A model generated the notes under the pieces. It was not told the DNA's origin. It did no database searches and saw only the letters and a program-made list of their open reading frames with translations. A stretch of 30,795 nt of DNA, taken from Alphaproteobacteria bacterium UBA6347 (GTDB lineage Bacteria; Pseudomonadota; Alphaproteobacteria; CAAGCB01; CAG-977). The stretch's first letter is position 1, and each line of letters opens with the position of its first letter. Made by a program: the position numbers and the translations under genes. The stretch is from contig DJRZ01000022.1 of the NCBI GenBank assembly GCA_002440235.1, positions 1-30,795 on the forward strand, read 5' to 3'. Below, piece after piece: positions 15,049 to 23,169 of this stretch.

Positions 15049-16176
15049 ATGCCCGTCAAAGCAGTCTTGAATAAAAACGAATCCGGACGTTCCGCCGAAT
15101 TGACGCTGACGGGCGATTGGGGCGGCGACGGCGTTTTCGACGACCGTGCCGCTTTGATCGGCGAATTTTCGCGCCCGTCGTTCGACCGCGTCGTCGTGAA
15201 CGGAGCGGGGGTGGAGCTGTGGGACAGCCGTCTGGTCGCTTTTCTGGTCAGAATCATGTCGCTGTGCGAACAAAACGGCGTGACCGTCGAATTGCGCGAA
15301 CTGCCCGACGGCGTGTCGCCGCTGCTGGATTTGGCTTTCGCCGTTCCGCGGCACGCCGGCGAACGTCCCGCCGAATCCCGAAACGGTTTTTTGAACGCGC
15401 TGGGGACGGCGGCGCTGAAATCCGCGGACGGGGCAAGGACGGCATGGTGGTTTTCGCGGCGCGCGCTGGCGTCGATCGCCCGTTTCATTCACCGCAAAGC
15501 CGTCGTCCGCAAGGTCGATTTGTGGACGGAATTTCAGGACGCGGGCGTCAACGCGCTGCCGATCGTTTCGCTGATTTGTTTTCTGGTCGGCGTGATTCTG
15601 GCTTTTGTCGGATCGATTCAGCTTAAAATGTTCGGTGCGGAAATTTATGTGTCGAGTCTTGTCGCTTTGGCGGTCACGCGCGTCATGGGGGCGATCATGG
15701 CGGGCGTCATCGTGGCGGGCAGGACGGGCGCGTCCTACGCCGCGACGCTGGGGTCGATGCAGGTGAACGAAGAAATCGACGCACTGAAAACGATGGGCGT
15801 GTCGCCGTTCGATTTTCTGGTTCTGCCGCGCGTTCTGGCGCTGTCCCTGATGATGCCGCTGCTGATCGTGTACGCCGATCTGATGGGGATTTTGGGCGGC
15901 GCGTTCGTCGGGATTCTGATGCTGGGGCTGTCCCCCGACGATTATTTCAGAATGACGCTGAAAGCCCTGCTGATGCGCAACGTTTTGATCGGCATCGTCC
16001 ACGGGGCGGTGTACGGCGTCATCATTTCGCTGTGCGGGTGCTACCGCGGCGTGACCTGTGGCAGAAACGCGTCGGCGGTCGGGTTCGCGACGACTTCCGC
16101 CGTCGTCGATTCGATCGTGTTCATGACCGTCGCGACGGCGGTTCTGACCGTGATTTTCAGCGTGTGCGGGGTGTAG
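15049..16176 (+). CDS. mlaE: MlaE-type ABC permease with N-terminal STAS domain
   Basis: 375 residues. About 1-100 is a STAS-like domain (LTLTGDWGG, VVVNGAGVELWDSRLVAFL) like MlaB, fused to the permease. From about 130 comes the MlaE/YrbE permease: amphipathic RKVDLWTEFQDAG, membrane helices and the signature GRTGASYAATLGSMQVNEEIDALKTMGVSPFDFLVLPR. MlaE permeases form the membrane core of MCE phospholipid transporters linking inner and outer membranes. AAGGAAAG precedes the ATG. mlaF starts three bases after the stop. Confidence 0.92.
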   Translation: MPVKAVLNKNESGRSAELTLTGDWGGDGVFDDRAALIGEFSRPSFDRVVVNGAGVELWDSRLVAFLVRIMSLCEQNGVTVELRELPDGVSPLLDLAFAVPRHAGERPAESRNGFLNALGTAALKSADGARTAWWFSRRALASIARFIHRKAVVRKVDLWTEFQDAGVNALPIVSLICFLVGVILAFVGSIQLKMFGAEIYVSSLVALAVTRVMGAIMAGVIVAGRTGASYAATLGSMQVNEEIDALKTMGVSPFDFLVLPRVLALSLMMPLLIVYADLMGILGGAFVGILMLGLSPDDYFRMTLKALLMRNVLIGIVHGAVYGVIISLCGCYRGVTCGRNASAVGFATTSAVVDSIVFMTVATAVLTVIFSVCGV

Positions 16177-16178
16177 CG

Positions 16179-16934
16179 ATGGCAAAACCGTTTTTAGAGG
16201 TCAAAGGGCTGAAAGTCGCTTACGGCGAAAACGTCATCATGCGCGACGTCGATTTCACCGTGAACGAACAGGACGTTTTTATCATCATGGGCGGCAGCGG
16301 GTGCGGCAAAAGCACGCTTTTGACCGTCCTGACGGGATTGAAGGAGCCCGTCGCCGGCACGGAAACCTTTGACGGCAAACCGTTCTGGGGCGGCGGCGCG
16401 ACCAAAGCCGACCGCGATTTTTCAATGCGCAAGGCGGGGATTTTGTATCAAAGCGGCGCGCTGTGGTCGTCGATGACTTTGGCTGAAAACGTCGCAATGC
16501 CGCTGGAACAGTACACGAACTTCACCCCCGCGGAAATCGAGGATCTGGTCGCCTTAAAGCTTGATTTGGTCGGACTGGGCGGATTTCAGGACTACTACCC
16601 CGCGGAAATCAGCGGCGGCATGAAAAAACGCGCGGGACTGGCGCGCGCGCTGGCGCTGGATCCGCGGATCGTGTTTTTCGACGAACCCAGCGCGGGGCTG
16701 GATCCCGTCAGTTCCAAAAATCTGGACGATTTGATTTTGCGCGTCAGGGAAAACCTGCGCACGACGATCGTGATGGTGACGCACGAACTGCCGTCGATTT
16801 TCGCGATCGGCACCAATTCGATTTATCTGGACGCGCGGACGAAAACGGTGATCGCGCGCGGAGATCCGAAAGAATTGCTGAAAAACCCGCCGAACGAAAC
16901 TTTGGCGCATTTTTTGACGCGCGGACAAAAATAA
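16179..16934 (+). CDS. mlaF: MlaF-type ABC transporter ATPase
   Basis: 251 residues. It powers the MCE lipid transporter from the cytoplasmic side. Walker A is GGSGCGKST (38-46), the Q-loop lies around YQSGALW, the signature is ISGGMKKRAGLARAL (144 onward), Walker B is VFFDEPSAGLDP with Glu169, and the switch His is H202 (VTHELPS). The start MAKPFLEVKGL is chosen over a longer frame inside mlaE. It is in an operon with the MlaE-type permease and the MCE protein. Confidence 0.94.
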   Translation: MAKPFLEVKGLKVAYGENVIMRDVDFTVNEQDVFIIMGGSGCGKSTLLTVLTGLKEPVAGTETFDGKPFWGGGATKADRDFSMRKAGILYQSGALWSSMTLAENVAMPLEQYTNFTPAEIEDLVALKLDLVGLGGFQDYYPAEISGGMKKRAGLARALALDPRIVFFDEPSAGLDPVSSKNLDDLILRVRENLRTTIVMVTHELPSIFAIGTNSIYLDARTKTVIARGDPKELLKNPPNETLAHFLTRGQK

Positions 16935-16948
16935 AGGAAGGGAAAAAA

Positions 16949-17776
16949 ATGGTTCAAAAACCGGATCCGAGAAAAACGGGAATGTTTGTTTTGGCGGGGT
17001 TGCTGATTTTCTTCGCGTCCCTTCTGATGATCAACAAGGACAGGCTGTTTTCGCATTCGATAAAGTACGTTCTGTATTTTCAGGGGTCGATCAAGGGGTT
17101 GAACGTCGGGTCGCCCGTCGTGTTCAACGGCGTTCCGATCGGTCGCGTCGTCCGCATTTCCCTGATCACGGACGTTGAAACGACGGAAATCCACATACCC
17201 GTCTATATCGAAACGAACGAAAACAGCTTTATTTTGAAAAGCGCGAAAAAGCCGCACAAGGACGACGTCCGCGAATTTACCGACAAGATGATCGCCAAAG
17301 GGCTGCGCGCCAAACTGGAAAATCAAAGCCTGCTGACGGGGCAGATGATGATCGGGCTCAGCTATTATCCCGACACGCCGGTCAACCTGCACAACCACAA
17401 TTCCAAAATCATTGAAATTCCGACGTTGCCGTCCATCGGCGAATCGTTTTTGCAGACGGTGCAGAAACTGCCTTTGCGCGATATGGTGATGGATATGAAC
17501 GCGCTGTTGAAAGAGGCGGACAAACTGGTGAAATCGATCAACCGCGACGCGCCGGACGTCATGCGGGACGTGTCCGCTTTGACGCATTCGCTGTCGCAGG
17601 TCGCCAAAAAAACGGAAACGGCGCTGGAATCGTTTGACGCCGACTCCAGAACCATGCTGGATTTGAACAAAATGCTGCGCGATTTCAGCGCGGCGGCGCA
17701 GTCTTTGCGCAACTGGTCGGATTATCTGGAACGCCACCCCGAAGCGTTGATCAGAGGAAAAGGAGCATCAAGATGA
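16949..17776 (+). CDS. mlaD: MlaD/MCE-domain substrate-binding protein
   Basis: 275 residues. One N-terminal membrane helix (about 10-28, TGMFVLAGLLIFFASLLMI) anchors it in the inner membrane. A single MCE domain follows (about 38-125: FQGSIKGLNVGSPVVFNGVPIGRVVRI), and a longer alpha-helical, partly coiled-coil tail from about 155 that may line a lipid path. GGAAGGG precedes the ATG. Its stop overlaps the start of the lipoprotein gene (ATGA). The combination of MCE, permease with STAS, ATPase and PqiC-like lipoprotein indicates a phospholipid or other lipid carrier across the envelope; the direction of transport is not evident. Confidence 0.93.
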   Translation: MVQKPDPRKTGMFVLAGLLIFFASLLMINKDRLFSHSIKYVLYFQGSIKGLNVGSPVVFNGVPIGRVVRISLITDVETTEIHIPVYIETNENSFILKSAKKPHKDDVREFTDKMIAKGLRAKLENQSLLTGQMMIGLSYYPDTPVNLHNHNSKIIEIPTLPSIGESFLQTVQKLPLRDMVMDMNALLKEADKLVKSINRDAPDVMRDVSALTHSLSQVAKKTETALESFDADSRTMLDLNKMLRDFSAAAQSLRNWSDYLERHPEALIRGKGASR

Positions 17777-18366
17777 AAAAAACGTTTTTGTTATTCGCGA
17801 TGACGGCGCTGACCGCGTGCGGCATGACGCGTCCGTCGACTTTTTACGTTCTGGACGGCGGCGATCTGCCCAAACAAAGCGTGACGGTAAAGGACGCGCG
17901 CGGCATCTTGATCGGCATCGAATCCGTTTTCGTCCCCGATTATTTGAACAAGCCGCAAATCGTGATCCGCCGTCCCGACGGCGTGACGCTGACCGCGTCC
18001 GAATACAACCGCTGGGCGGAACAGGTGGCGGACGCTTTCCCGCGCGTTCTCGGCAACGCCGTTTCGGCGCGCATGGGTTTCCCCGCCGCCAAACAGGTCA
18101 ATTTGAACAGGGATTTGTTTCCCTACCGCCTGTATGTCGAAATCTTGCGCTTTGACGCCGTTTTCGGCGGGGAAGCCGTTTTGGACGCGTGGTGGACGGT
18201 GATGAACGGCAAAGGCGACGTTTTGCGCCGCACGCGGTCGACGCTGACCGAACCGGCGGGGAACGACTACGCCGCCGTCGTGACCGCCGAACGGACTTTG
18301 ACGGACAGGCTCGGGGCGGAAATCGCCGCCTACGCGACCGAAAATTTAAAGAAAAAAGGAAACTGA
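17773..18366 (+). CDS. PqiC-like ABC auxiliary lipoprotein
   Basis: 197 residues. The lipobox LTAC (Cys16) after MKKTFLLFAMTALTA predicts lipidation. Downstream blocks STFYVLDGG, GILIGIESVFVPDYLNKPQIVIR, YNRWAEQVADAFPRVLGNAVSARMG and DRLGAEIAAYATENL fit the ABC-type transport auxiliary lipoprotein family (PqiC/YmbA), outer-membrane partners of MCE systems. The gene overlaps mlaD by four bases (ATGA) and is the last gene of the envelope operon. It converges on the small ribbon-helix-helix gene with five bases between stops. Confidence 0.87.
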   Translation: MKKTFLLFAMTALTACGMTRPSTFYVLDGGDLPKQSVTVKDARGILIGIESVFVPDYLNKPQIVIRRPDGVTLTASEYNRWAEQVADAFPRVLGNAVSARMGFPAAKQVNLNRDLFPYRLYVEILRFDAVFGGEAVLDAWWTVMNGKGDVLRRTRSTLTEPAGNDYAAVVTAERTLTDRLGAEIAAYATENLKKKGN

Positions 18367-18371
18367 CCCGC

Positions 18372-18590
18372 TTATTTCAGGCAGACGCGCTGCGACCGGT
18401 CGCCGTCGTCGGACAGACGGCGCAGCGTGTCGCAGTAATCGTTCCATTCGTCCATCGCGCCCGTCAGCAGCCGCGCGATAAAATCGTTCAAGCCGACGCC
18501 CGATTCCTCCGCCTGTTTTTCCAGCATGGAATACAGGGGGGCGTCGATGTTCAGCGACAGTTTCTTTTGGTTTGAAAACGCGGCGGTCAT
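18372..18590 (-). CDS. Small ribbon-helix-helix-type protein
   Basis: 72 residues. KKLSLNIDAPLYSMLEKQAEESGVGLNDFIARLL has the ribbon-helix-helix layout of CopG/Arc-type DNA-binding proteins: a short beta strand, then two helices separated by a Gly-containing turn. The start MTAAFSNQ has AAAGGAA upstream; an ATG 21 bases earlier would use up that site. A 12-base perfect palindrome lies upstream in the gap shared with the penicillin-binding-protein gene and may be an operator. Its target is unknown. Confidence 0.72.
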   Translation of the reverse strand: MTAAFSNQKKLSLNIDAPLYSMLEKQAEESGVGLNDFIARLLTGAMDEWNDYCDTLRRLSDDGDRSQRVCLK

Positions 18591-18659
18591 GGCGTGACGT
18601 TCCTTTCGCATTAACGGGGATTTAAGCTCTTCGGGGCTATGGTTCGATTCTGTTCCGAC

Positions 18660-18671
18660 TTTGTTAACAAA
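18660..18671. promoter_or_regulatory. 12-base perfect palindrome, possible operator
   Basis: TTTGTTAACAAA lies between the divergent ribbon-helix-helix gene and the penicillin-binding-protein gene, 20 bases before the latter's ATG. Confidence 0.3.
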
Positions 18672-18691
18672 AGGTAAGCGATTCAGCGACG

Positions 18692-20593
18692 ATGCCCGCG
18701 AAATCAAACAAAAAAGCGTCGGCGAAGCCTTTAAAAGGCAGTAAAACCGCCGATTCGTCCAAAAAAAGAAAAATCAGGACCCCTTCGCCGTTCGTAAAGG
18801 GAATCGGACGGATTCGGGCTTTTTCGGCGCGCGGGACGACGATTCGAATCGCCGCCGCCGTTTTCGCTGCCGCCGCGCTGTACGTCGGCTGGTGCTGGGC
18901 GACTCTGCCAGATTTGGAAAAAGCGGTCGCCGCCGCGCGCGCGCCCAGAATTTCAATTTTGGCGCGGGACGGGACGGAAATCGCGTCTTACGGCGCGAAA
19001 TACGGACGCCCCGTTTCGCTGAAACGCCTGCCCGACTACGTGCCGCAAGCCCTGATCGCGACCGAGGACCGCCGCTTTTATTCCCATTTCGGGGTGGACG
19101 CGCGATCCGTCCTGCGCGCCGCCGTCGTCAACGCCGTCAAGGGACGCAAAGCGCAGGGCGCCAGCACGCTGACGCAGCAGGTCGCCAAAAACCTGTTTCT
19201 GTCGCCGCAAAAGACGATGCGGCGCAAAGTGCAGGAACTGCTGCTGGCGTTTTGGCTGGAACGCAAGCTGACCAAAGACCAGATTTTGACGATTTATCTG
19301 AACCGCGTGTATTTCGGCGCGGGAACCTACGGGATCGAGGCGGCGGCGCGCAAATACTACGGCGTCGGGGCGAAAGACCTGAACCTGTATCAGGCGGCGG
19401 TGCTGGCGGGACTGTTAAAGGCGCCGACGACCTACAACCCCCTGACGCACCCCAAAGCCGCCGACAGGCGCGCCAGACTGGTTTTGGCGAATATGGTCAA
19501 GGCGGGCTACGTTTCCGCGCGCAAAGCTCTGAACGCCGCCGAAACGGGCGCCGTCGCCGAAAAGGACAGGGACGGGTCTGTGTATTATTTCGCCGATTGG
19601 GTCGCCGCCGAAGCCGAGGCTTATCTGGGCAGCATCGGACGGGACATCGTCGTCGAAACGACGCTCGACCCCGAAAAACAGGCTGTTTTGGACAAAGAGA
19701 TCAAAGCCGCGCTTTCCTCCGCCGAAGCGAAAGAGAAAAACGCGACGCAGGCGGCGGGCGTCGTGATGGATTTGGACGGGGGCGTTTTGGCGATGACGGG
19801 CGGCGTCGATTACAAAAAAAGCCAGTTCAACCGCGCGGTCGAGGCGCGCCGTCAAATCGGATCGGCGATCAAGCCGTTCGTTTATCTGACCGCGTTCGAA
19901 CACGGCATGCGCGCGGACGACGTCGTGCGGGACAAACCGCTTTACCTGAACGGGTGGAGTCCCAAAAACGACGGCGGAAAATACTACGGCGACATCACGC
20001 TGCGCGACGCTCTGGTCAAATCGGTCAATACGGTCGCGGTGGCGACGGCGATTAAGACGGGGGTGCGCGACGTGCGCAAAACGGCGGTGAAGTTCGGCGT
20101 CGTCGGGGCGGACTGCAAAGCCGACGGGGCGATCGCGCTAGGGGTGTGCCAGACGCGGCTGATCGACGCGGTCGGGGCGTACGCCGCGCTGGCGAACGGC
20201 GGATTCGGCGTCACGCCGTTCGGCATCACGCGGATTTCGGGGCGGGACGGCGAAGTGCTGTACGAACGGTTCGACGGCGGGCGGTCCCGTCTGGTCAACC
20301 CGCGTTACGTCGCCGAACTGGATTCGGTTCTGATTGACGTGATCGGGCGCGGAACGGGCAAAAAAGCCAACCCGACCGTTTTGGCGAAAGGCAAAACGGG
20401 AACGACGCAAAACTACCGCGACGCCTGGTTCGTCGGCTACACGCGGGATCTGGCGGCGGGAATCTGGGTCGGCAACGACGACGAAACCCCGATGAACAAA
20501 GTCGCGGGCGGCGGACTGCCCGCCGAAATCTGGGGCAAGGTCGTTCACGACGTTTCCCTGCCCGCCTTTTCCGAGGATTCCTATTCCGAATAG
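18692..20593 (+). CDS. Class A penicillin-binding protein (PBP1A family)
   Basis: 633 residues, shorter than E. coli PBP1a (no long insert domain). It polymerises glycan strands and crosslinks peptides in the periplasm. The basic cytoplasmic tail (1-48) and a membrane helix (about 51-70) precede the GT51 glycosyltransferase with ATEDRRFYSHFGVD (Glu125), GASTLTQQVAKNLFL and LNRVYFGAGTYGIEAAA. The transpeptidase has SAIK (Ser391, Lys394), SVN (444-446) and KTGTT (568-572), all intact. The ribosome site AAGGTAAG is rather distant from the ATG. It is convergent with the lytic transglycosylase gene and overlaps it by 13 bases at the stops. Confidence 0.95.
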   Translation: MPAKSNKKASAKPLKGSKTADSSKKRKIRTPSPFVKGIGRIRAFSARGTTIRIAAAVFAAAALYVGWCWATLPDLEKAVAAARAPRISILARDGTEIASYGAKYGRPVSLKRLPDYVPQALIATEDRRFYSHFGVDARSVLRAAVVNAVKGRKAQGASTLTQQVAKNLFLSPQKTMRRKVQELLLAFWLERKLTKDQILTIYLNRVYFGAGTYGIEAAARKYYGVGAKDLNLYQAAVLAGLLKAPTTYNPLTHPKAADRRARLVLANMVKAGYVSARKALNAAETGAVAEKDRDGSVYYFADWVAAEAEAYLGSIGRDIVVETTLDPEKQAVLDKEIKAALSSAEAKEKNATQAAGVVMDLDGGVLAMTGGVDYKKSQFNRAVEARRQIGSAIKPFVYLTAFEHGMRADDVVRDKPLYLNGWSPKNDGGKYYGDITLRDALVKSVNTVAVATAIKTGVRDVRKTAVKFGVVGADCKADGAIALGVCQTRLIDAVGAYAALANGGFGVTPFGITRISGRDGEVLYERFDGGRSRLVNPRYVAELDSVLIDVIGRGTGKKANPTVLAKGKTGTTQNYRDAWFVGYTRDLAAGIWVGNDDETPMNKVAGGGLPAEIWGKVVHDVSLPAFSEDSYSE

Positions 20594-22386
20594 ACGGGGT
20601 ATTTTCCCGCCAGAACGTCGTCGACGGACGACAGGTCTTTGCCGAACAGACTGCGGTAAATCCAGTAGTTCGCGGCGACTTTTTTGACGAAACCGCGCGT
20701 TTCGCGCGACGGGATCGCTTCGACGAACATCAGGGGATCGTCTTTGAAGTCGTCGCGTTTCTGCCATTTGACCGTGTTTTTCGGACCGCAGTTGTACGAC
20801 GCGATCGTCATCAACAGATTTCCGTCGATCGCTTTGTAGTTCAGCAGGGTGCGGATCAGCTCCTGTCCGATCATCAGGTTGTAGGGGATTTTGTGCAGAC
20901 GCGACAGCTGATAGGGTTGTTTCAGCCGTCTTGCCATCAGCCGCGCCGTCGACGGCATCAGCTGCATGACGCCGCGCGCGCCGGCTTTGCTGAACGCTTT
21001 GTTTTTAAAGCAGGATTCCTGACGCACAAAGGCGTAGACCAGCGCCTTGTCCAGTTTCCAGCCGTCCGTCGGCGTCCAGTTGGGATAGGGGTAGAGCGCG
21101 TTGTCGCCGTCCGGCGTTTGAACTTCGCCCGACAAAGCCGACAGACGCACCGCCAGATCGGGATATTCGGCGATCGATCCCGCGTAGGCGAGCAACGCTT
21201 TGCGCAATTTTTTGTTTTCGGCGTACAGCTTGATCAATTCGCGTTCCGCCATGTCCGTCTGACCGATTTCCAGCAAAGCCGCCGCGCGCCGTCCGGCGGG
21301 GTTCGCCAGCACGGCGTCCGTGTCCGATTTCTGCGCCGCCGCGCCTTTCCACGAATGCCCGATTTTCCAGCCCAAAGCCCGTTGCGCCAGAATGCCGTAA
21401 AAAAAGTTGGGGGACGCCGTCGCCGCCTGTTGCAGATACGGATTGATGTCGTGATATTTTCCCAGTTTCAAAAAAACGCGCGTCGCCCAGAACGCCGCCG
21501 CCGACTTTTGCGTCGCGATCGCTTTCGGGTGCGCCGCCAAAGTTCTGAACGCGGTTTCCGCCTCCGTCCATTTTTTCAGGCGGAACGCCGTCAAACCCGC
21601 GACCCAATGCGCGGTCGGATTGCGGTTTTGCGCGCGTTTCAGCGGTTCCTGTATGGTTTCCCACGCCTTTTCGTCCCGACGGTCGATGAAATAGGCGAAC
21701 GCCAGCGCGGTCAGGGAATCGTCGCGATCCTTTTGCGACAGGTGTTTTTTAACGAATCTGTCGTTCAGATGCAGTTTCGCCGCCAGCGTTTTGCCGTGGC
21801 GGATCGCCGACGAAAAATACAGCATGCCCATGCGGACTTTTTTGCGGTCGGGTTCGGGAACGTAAGCCGCGCGTTTGTAAAACACCAGATCGATCGGGTC
21901 GGCGATGCGCAGGGACGTGCACGCGCCCGCCGCCATGTGCGCCGCCGGATCGGTCGGTTTTTTGCGGGGCAGTGGCGCTTTTTTCCTGACGGCCAGCGCG
22001 TAGATTTCCTCCGCCGCGGGCAGGTCGGCGTATTTTTTCAGCCAGTTTCCCAGCTGTTTTTTGGTGGGATTAGCGTCTTCCGCCTGATAGATTTGCGCCA
22101 GAACGTACCCTTTGAGCAAATCGTCTTTGACGGTGTCCGCCAGAATTTCGGCTTCTTTGTATCCGCCGGCGTCGATCAGGGCGAAAACGCGCGAATACGT
22201 TTCGCGGTCGGCGGACGACAGCACGCCGGACGTCGTTTGCCCGATCCCGCTTTCCGGTTCCGTGTCGCCGTCGACCGTGACCGGCGGCGGGGTCAGTTCG
22301 ACGGCGGGCGGCTGTTCCGCCGCGTCCGCGGCAAAGGCGGAAAAAAACAGTCCCGCCAGCAGGGCGATGTGTTTAAACGGTTTCAC
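20581..22386 (-). CDS. Soluble lytic murein transglycosylase (Slt family)
   Basis: 601 residues. The signal peptide MKPFKHIALLAGLFFSAFAADA is followed by a long alpha-superhelical region, rich in Ala/Leu helices of the Slt U-domain type, and a C-terminal GH23 domain: VRQESCFKNKAFSKAGARGVMQLMPSTAR with catalytic Glu457, then IASYNCGP and W. It cleaves glycan strands to anhydro-muropeptides during wall turnover. The start is GTG at 22386, 12 bases after the stop of the upstream gene, with no strong ribosome site, so translational coupling is likely. The start could be debated. Confidence 0.92.
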   Translation of the reverse strand: MKPFKHIALLAGLFFSAFAADAAEQPPAVELTPPPVTVDGDTEPESGIGQTTSGVLSSADRETYSRVFALIDAGGYKEAEILADTVKDDLLKGYVLAQIYQAEDANPTKKQLGNWLKKYADLPAAEEIYALAVRKKAPLPRKKPTDPAAHMAAGACTSLRIADPIDLVFYKRAAYVPEPDRKKVRMGMLYFSSAIRHGKTLAAKLHLNDRFVKKHLSQKDRDDSLTALAFAYFIDRRDEKAWETIQEPLKRAQNRNPTAHWVAGLTAFRLKKWTEAETAFRTLAAHPKAIATQKSAAAFWATRVFLKLGKYHDINPYLQQAATASPNFFYGILAQRALGWKIGHSWKGAAAQKSDTDAVLANPAGRRAAALLEIGQTDMAERELIKLYAENKKLRKALLAYAGSIAEYPDLAVRLSALSGEVQTPDGDNALYPYPNWTPTDGWKLDKALVYAFVRQESCFKNKAFSKAGARGVMQLMPSTARLMARRLKQPYQLSRLHKIPYNLMIGQELIRTLLNYKAIDGNLLMTIASYNCGPKNTVKWQKRDDFKDDPLMFVEAIPSRETRGFVKKVAANYWIYRSLFGKDLSSVDDVLAGKYPVYSE

Positions 22387-22398
22387 GGACGCCGGACT

Positions 22399-23064
22399 TT
22401 ATTTGACGATCAGATATTTCTGGCACGCTTCCGGTTTGTTCAAAGGACCGAAATCGCATTTTCTGACGGTTGCTTTCGGTTTGACCTGTCCCAGCCCCGG
22501 ACATTTCGGGGAATACGTTCCGTGCGGCGTAACGCGGGATTCGCCCGCCGCCAGACCGCCGACGTCAAAGGAAAACTCCTCGTCCAGCAGTTTGTAGTCA
22601 AGCGTGTAGCGTTTGATTCTGGTGTCGGTCCTGTTCTGCGCGACGACTTTCCACTGGCAGTTCATAAAGTCGGGATTCCCCGTCGCGTTTTCATAGGAAA
22701 AATCGGCGATGTAGAACCAGATTTCGCCCTTGGGATTCGGCACGACTGGTTTTTCGGTTTCCGTTTTGCTTTTTTCAAAGGCGGAAAAGGACGGCAGTTC
22801 GTCGTCGTCTGCCGCCGCGGCGGCTGTTTTCGCGGCGGGGGTGATGACGCGGCGCGCGGGATTCGTTGCGGTCGCCTGCGCCGCGGGGCGCGGACGGAAC
22901 GTCGCGGCGGGTGTCGTCGCGCGCTGCTGCTGCGTCGTCGCCGTCGTTTTTCTGTTGGTCGTGTAACTGGACGAAGAGGACGATTTCGACGTGTACTGCG
23001 CCTGCGCGGAACACGCCAGACCCGTGAAAACGGCGGTTAAAAGGAACAAACGGTCGGCACGCAT
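22399..23064 (-). CDS. Secreted protein with low-complexity linker, unknown function
   Basis: 221 residues. The signal peptide is MRADRLFLLTAVFTGLACSAQA. Residues 24-90 are a Ser/Thr/Gln/Ala/Pro-rich linker with a six-serine run and an Ala/Asp tract. The C-terminal domain (about 110-221: GEIWFYIADFSYEN, NCQWKVVAQNRTD, YTLDYKLLDEEFSFDVGGL, KCDFGP) looks like an all-beta fold with several cysteines. I do not recognise the family. AAAGGAGC precedes the ATG. It is the first gene of a two-gene unit with the lytic transglycosylase and is divergent from the Mpl/MurC-like gene. Confidence 0.72.
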   Translation of the reverse strand: MRADRLFLLTAVFTGLACSAQAQYTSKSSSSSSYTTNRKTTATTQQQRATTPAATFRPRPAAQATATNPARRVITPAAKTAAAAADDDELPSFSAFEKSKTETEKPVVPNPKGEIWFYIADFSYENATGNPDFMNCQWKVVAQNRTDTRIKRYTLDYKLLDEEFSFDVGGLAAGESRVTPHGTYSPKCPGLGQVKPKATVRKCDFGPLNKPEACQKYLIVK

Positions 23065-23115
23065 GGAAAAGCTCCTTTGCAAGGGGAAAAAATCTTAAAT
23101 TCACTTTACATTAAA

Positions 23116-23144
23116 TTTATCTTTTTTACATATAAAAAAGTCAA
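23116..23144 (-). promoter_or_regulatory. Probable promoter of the secreted protein/transglycosylase unit
   Basis: Minus strand TTGACT (23139-23144), 17-base spacer, GATAAA (23116-23121) in a very AT-rich divergent gap (23065-23169). Confidence 0.45.
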
Positions 23145-23169
23145 GCGTTTCGATTTTCGGAGGAAATCC

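Noticed and set aside
20893..23040. 715-residue open frame on the plus strand
   Set aside because: Antisense to the lytic transglycosylase and the secreted protein; extreme Arg content and no start signal.
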